Shown here piece by piece: positions 60,613 to 64,000 of a stretch of DNA of 64,000 nucleotides. This DNA is from Limnoperna fortunei (taxonomy: Eukaryota > Mollusca > Bivalvia > Mytilida > Modiolidae): assembly GCA_944474755.1 (NCBI GenBank), contig OX104114.1, positions 48,921,070 to 48,985,069 of the forward strand, written 5' to 3'. Made by a program: the position numbers and the translations under genes. The first letter of the stretch is position 1; the number at the start of each line of letters is the position of its first letter. Under the pieces are notes generated by a model. It saw only the letters and a program-made list of their open reading frames with translations. It was not told the origin of the DNA and did no database searches.

Positions 60613-61095
60613 TTAATAAATATATTAACAAAGACCTTGTCTTATCAGGATCAAGGTGCTCCCTATTCTTAATACACTGGTCAGCAAGCTATGGGAACAA
60701 TACCAGAGGCCATAAACTTTTGAATCTCTTGCAAGTAGAGATCTTGCTCGTGTGCAAGTTTAGGGATAGCCCTCCATATTTCTGCATTAAGTGAGGGTAA
60801 AACAAGATAATTGCAGTTTTCCGGCCTATGATATCTTTCCGCAATATTTTTAATACTCTCTTTATTAGAGCAAATAGTAACAGCAGCATCTACTGCTTTT
60901 GCAAGACCCGCAGAGACTTTAGGCCCAGTCTTTTCATCACTCTTCAGTTGCGGGATATCTGTTACTCTGGTCCAACACTGGAGAAGGGTGGGTCACCGTA
61001 GCAGTATGTTGCTGAAAAGAAGCAGCACTTTGTTGAGTGATCAAATTTTGTTCCACTGACGTCAAACTCGTCGAGCTTGTAATTGGATATTGTCT
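60613..61095 (-). pseudogene. DIRS-like gag, N-terminal half (outer element)
   Basis: From high to low: a Ser/Thr/Gln-rich start, then DEKTGPKVSAGLAKAVDAAV, KNIAERYHRPENCNYLVLPS, NAEIWRAIPKLAHEQDLYLQ and, after a 1-nt shift, DPDKTRSLLIYLLKLA. 'RPENC..L..P..N..IW' and 'D..LQ..Q' are typical of DIRS gag. The frame at the break is compatible with the C-terminal half that resumes at 53955. Confidence 0.8.
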
Positions 61096-61144
61096 AGGAT
61101 TTCCTTAACCGAGCACGATGCTGAGTAGATAGATTTTTGATCCG

Positions 61145-61453
61145 TAATCTATTTGGGATCTAATAAGTAATACATAAAACGCAGAGTGTGACTATGTGCC
61201 CCTCCCTCCTGTAATTTTATTAGGTTAAGGGTTTTTGAGCATATTGTTTGCACATATGGAATATTCTTCAACCAAGTTAGTTGGCTGTCAACGAGCAGAC
61301 CTAGAAATTTAGTTTCTTTAATTATGCCTAGTACATATGAACCGTGTTTAAGCACTAGTTTATCAGTGGTTTTTTTCTGCTAAAAATGATACATACTGTT
61401 TTAAATGGCGAGATAAGAAATCCCCAGGTAATACAACAGTTGTTTATATGATT
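61145..61453 (-). pseudogene. LINE RT, C-terminal fragment
   Basis: It reads WGFLISPFKTVCIIFSRKK, then LVLKHGSYVLG, KETKFLGLLVDSQLTWLKNI and HTLRFMYYLLDP. The 'K...LG...D..LTW..HI' motif follows the catalytic core in Jockey/I-type RTs. It is separated from the upstream RT part by the TIR element at 61454-62337, and the ADD box is not seen. Confidence 0.8.
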
Positions 61454-62337
61454 AGCCGAGTTGCAAAGAAATTGAACTCGGCTATTGTTATAATGATGGC
61501 GGGCGGCTAGGCGGGCGGGTGGGCGGTCGTCAACAACTGGTTTCCGGACCATAACTCAGAAAGTTGTGAACCGATTTTAATGAAACGTTAGGATATTGTT
61601 ACATACTATAAGAGGAGGAACCCTATTGATTTTGGGGGTAAATCCGTTCAACGTCAAGTTCACAGCGACAGAAAAACGTTAGAAAAGTTCTTGAATTAGT
61701 GGTTTACGGACCATAACTCAAAAAGTTCTCAACCAATTTTATTGAAACTTTGGGATATTGTTACATACCATAAGAGGAGGAACCCTATTAATTTTGGGGT
61801 AAATCTGTTCAAGGTCAATGTCACAGCGACAGAAAAACGTTAGAAAATTTCATGAATTAGTGGTTTCCGGACCATAACTCAAAAAGTTCTGAACCGATTT
61901 TATTGAAACTTTGGTATATTGTTACAAACCATATGAGGAAGAACCTTTTTGATTTTGGGGTAAATCCGTTTAAGGTCAATGTCACAGTGACAGAAAAACG
62001 TTAGCAAATAGATGTGGGTTTCAGATATATTGTATGGTTTGCTTATATTGTTTTTCTTATAAGGACCCTGCATCGAAGATGTGACACCTTATAGTTTTCA
62101 CTTTGCCTGTCTGTGCTATTTGTCCTTCCGTTTGTCTGTCTACAAAACTCAAAAACTACAACAAGTATCTGAAATTTTACACAATGGTTCAATACTGTTA
62201 GAGAATTCACATATTCATATTTTATGCAACTTTGAAAATTTGTTGATAAAGCTTACATTTTTCCTGCTGAAACCCTTCCTCACTTTGTCTCCAGTTTACA
62301 AGGAAAGTTTTGGTTAATAAAATACGGCAACTCGGCT
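61454..62337. mobile_element. TIR element with 161-bp tandem repeats, inserted in a LINE RT
   Basis: 11-bp terminal inverted repeats AGCCGAGTTGC (61454-61464) / GCAACTCGGCT (62327-62337). The left end also forms its own hairpin (AGCCGAGTTG, 10-nt spacer, AACTCGGCT). A G-rich stretch (GGCGGGCGGCTAGGCGGGCG) comes next, then three units starting near 61539, 61701 and 61862 (GGTTT(C/A)CGGACCATAACTCA). No ORF. No clear target duplication was identified. Confidence 0.8.
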
Positions 62338-62339
62338 TT

Positions 62340-63270
62340 TGCACCCCTGTGCATATTGATTTTTTAAATCTTCATGTACTTTTTTCCGTAGGTGTACCAC
62401 CTGTTTTCCAGATAGCTCCGCTATTTACTATACAATTGGATAATTCATTGACCATAATAAAGAGGGTAGGACTAACCGCTTCCTTGAGGAGTACCGTTTT
62501 GAACTGAATAAGTATCGCAGTATGTATTATTAATTTTGACATGTAGAGTTCTGCTTGTTAAAAAATCCTTTACTTAGGCTTATTAGTTTTTCCTCTTATA
62601 CCAAGAGATGCCATTTTTGTAAGTAGACCATGCTTCAATAACATATCGAATGTTTCTTGAAAGTCAATAAAAACACCTACTGTATACTGTTTCCGAATGA
62701 AAGATCTCTGTATATGGTTTTCTAGTCTTATACATTGTTCCAGTGTACTGCAATTTTTTCTAAAGCTACTTTGGTTAGGTGTATATAACCCATTTTTTTT
62801 AAATACCACCTTAATCTGTTATTTATCATCTTTTCGATAATCTTGTTGAAGTTTGAGGTTAGGGCAATAGGTCTTGATGATAACGGGTAATGTGGTTTTT
62901 TCCCGTTTTGTAGCTGGGAATAATAACTGAGTGTTTCCACTATTTTGGTAATATATGTAAATAACCATATTCTATTTTAAACAAAAAGTGAAATAACACC
63001 TAAGTGATTTTTTTGACATGTGCTTAAACATATTATAACATAGTTTGTCCTTATCAGGAGAGCTGTTGTTAGTATCATATATAGAATCTTTGAGTTTAGT
63101 TAAGGTGAATTCTTCATTATAACAGTCCGAATTTTCTTTACACGGGTCAAACAAGTGATTACTTTCTGCGTTTTCTTTTTGTTGCTTATTATTTTTAAAT
63201 TCAATGATATAGTTATTCGTACTGCCGATTATACAAAAATTGTCAGCAAGTACGTTAGCCTTTTATATAG
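62340..63270 (-). pseudogene. LINE reverse transcriptase, N-terminal and central part
   Basis: From 63270: KANVLADNFCIIGSTNNYI, EEFTLTKLKDSIYDTNNSSP, SRPIALTSNFNKIIEKMINN ('RPI.LTS...KI.EK'), LYTPNQSSFRKNCSTLEQCI ('Q.GFR...ST'), TVGVFIDFQETFDMLLKHGL ('DF..AFD..W..GL') and SPTLFIMVNELSN (the 'SP.LF...N.L' box). Several frame breaks. It fits a Jockey/I-type non-LTR element, 5'-truncated. Confidence 0.85.
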
Positions 63271-63573
63271 GGGTTTCTAAATGTATACCATTTGCGATTT
63301 AATTAGGTAATTTTTTCCCAGAGATACAATCGTTGATAGAACTGGTAGGATGTATCAACTGGACACATTTGACAAAGACAGACTCGATAGTGTGAAATGA
63401 ATGTTACCGACGTTTAATTGATTCAAACTGTTACTTGTTCCCTTGTTTCTTTGTATTTGAAAAACAATCACTAATTCCATGTGTTTAAATGAAATTTAAA
63501 TGGCATTTAAAGTTAACATGTTTTAAAATTGTATTATGTTGAATTTGAAATGTATGTTACTAATATAAATTGG

Positions 63574-63678
63574 GTTTGCCAGTTTCCTAGTTTTTCAGGT
63601 CGGGGGTTTTCTCCGGGTACTCCGCCTTCCATCTCCCAATAAAAACTGGACGCCATGATATAGCTGAAAAATTGAGTT
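63574..63678 (+). mobile_element. 3' fragment of family-1 SINE
   Basis: It contains GCCAGTTTCCTAG, GGTCGGGGGTTTTCTCCGGG, AATAAAAACTGGACGCCATG and GATATAGCTGAAAAATTG. The tRNA head is missing. Confidence 0.85.
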
Positions 63679-64000
63679 AAAAATAAGTTATTATTGGTAT
63701 CCTTATAAAAAAAATACCACAAAATTAACTTGACAAGAGCAAATTAAATTTTTGTTTTAAAATTAGTGAAAAAACCTGCAATTTGCGTTACATTTATTGG
63801 TAGTTCAACAATTTATTGCTACAGGCAAAACTTCTTGATCTGCTCAATAATTAATTGTTATTCATTCATTACTTTATTTCCACTTAAAAGAGATTACAAT
63901 GAATTTAACTTTAAAGTTATTACAAGAACAATATTACTAAGTATATACAATAAACATCAAAATAATAATGAAACAGTATGTAACAGTATGTACAACTGAA
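63679..64000. other. AT-rich end of window, nothing recognised
   Basis: An open frame runs off the right edge (from 63766) but has no recognisable motif and AT-biased composition. Confidence 0.5.

Overview
This window is non-coding-rich, AT-rich animal DNA, most likely from a mollusc and probably a bivalve. The evidence is indirect: spliced genes with GT-AG introns; tRNA-derived SINEs with A and B boxes, a conserved central block and (CAAA)n tails; and DIRS-type, LINE, Tc1 and MULE relics together with tandem-repeat TIR elements of a kind common in bivalves. No bacterial features are present. Two 200-N gaps (8059-8258 and 31208-31407) divide the window into three contigs.

The largest-scale structure is a triplication. 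Contig 1 (1-8058) is the reverse complement of 20320-28376 inside contig 2. The last 10.9 kb of contig 2 (20320-31207) is repeated in direct orientation at the start of contig 3 (31408-42121, constant offset 10914). By eye I found about one small indel between the first two copies and about five small differences between the second and third. Contig 2 stops at the loop of a large hairpin that contig 3 reads through. This looks like unmerged contig overlap more than true duplication, so the features inside the copies should probably be counted once.

Host genes: (1) a spliced plus-strand gene for a single-pass type II membrane protein with a cysteine-bearing ectodomain, with exons from 38023 to at least 52674. 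Exon 1 is repeated in all three copies and exons 2-4 in two. (2) The isolated last exon of a probable nose-resistant-to-fluoxetine-6-like acyltransferase at 19217-19339. (3) A minus-strand spliced gene remnant (45093-46221) with one premature stop, lying inside an intron of gene 1.

Repeat landscape: 8.3-20 kb holds a LINE endonuclease-RT relic, a LINE C-terminal fragment, a dead Tc1-like transposase and several SINEs. 42-52.7 kb is the intron-rich 3' half of gene 1, with a MULE (TIRs, 9-bp target duplication), a MITE dimer and minisatellites. 53-63.3 kb is a nest of minus-strand retroelements. A tyrosine-recombinase retrotransposon with split direct repeats (A1-ORFs-B1-A2-B2) sits inside the gag gene of a second DIRS-like element. 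Its own RT is split by a TIR element carrying 146-bp tandem repeats, and a neighbouring LINE RT is split by a similar element with 161-bp repeats.

All family assignments come from reading translated motifs by eye. No search was run.
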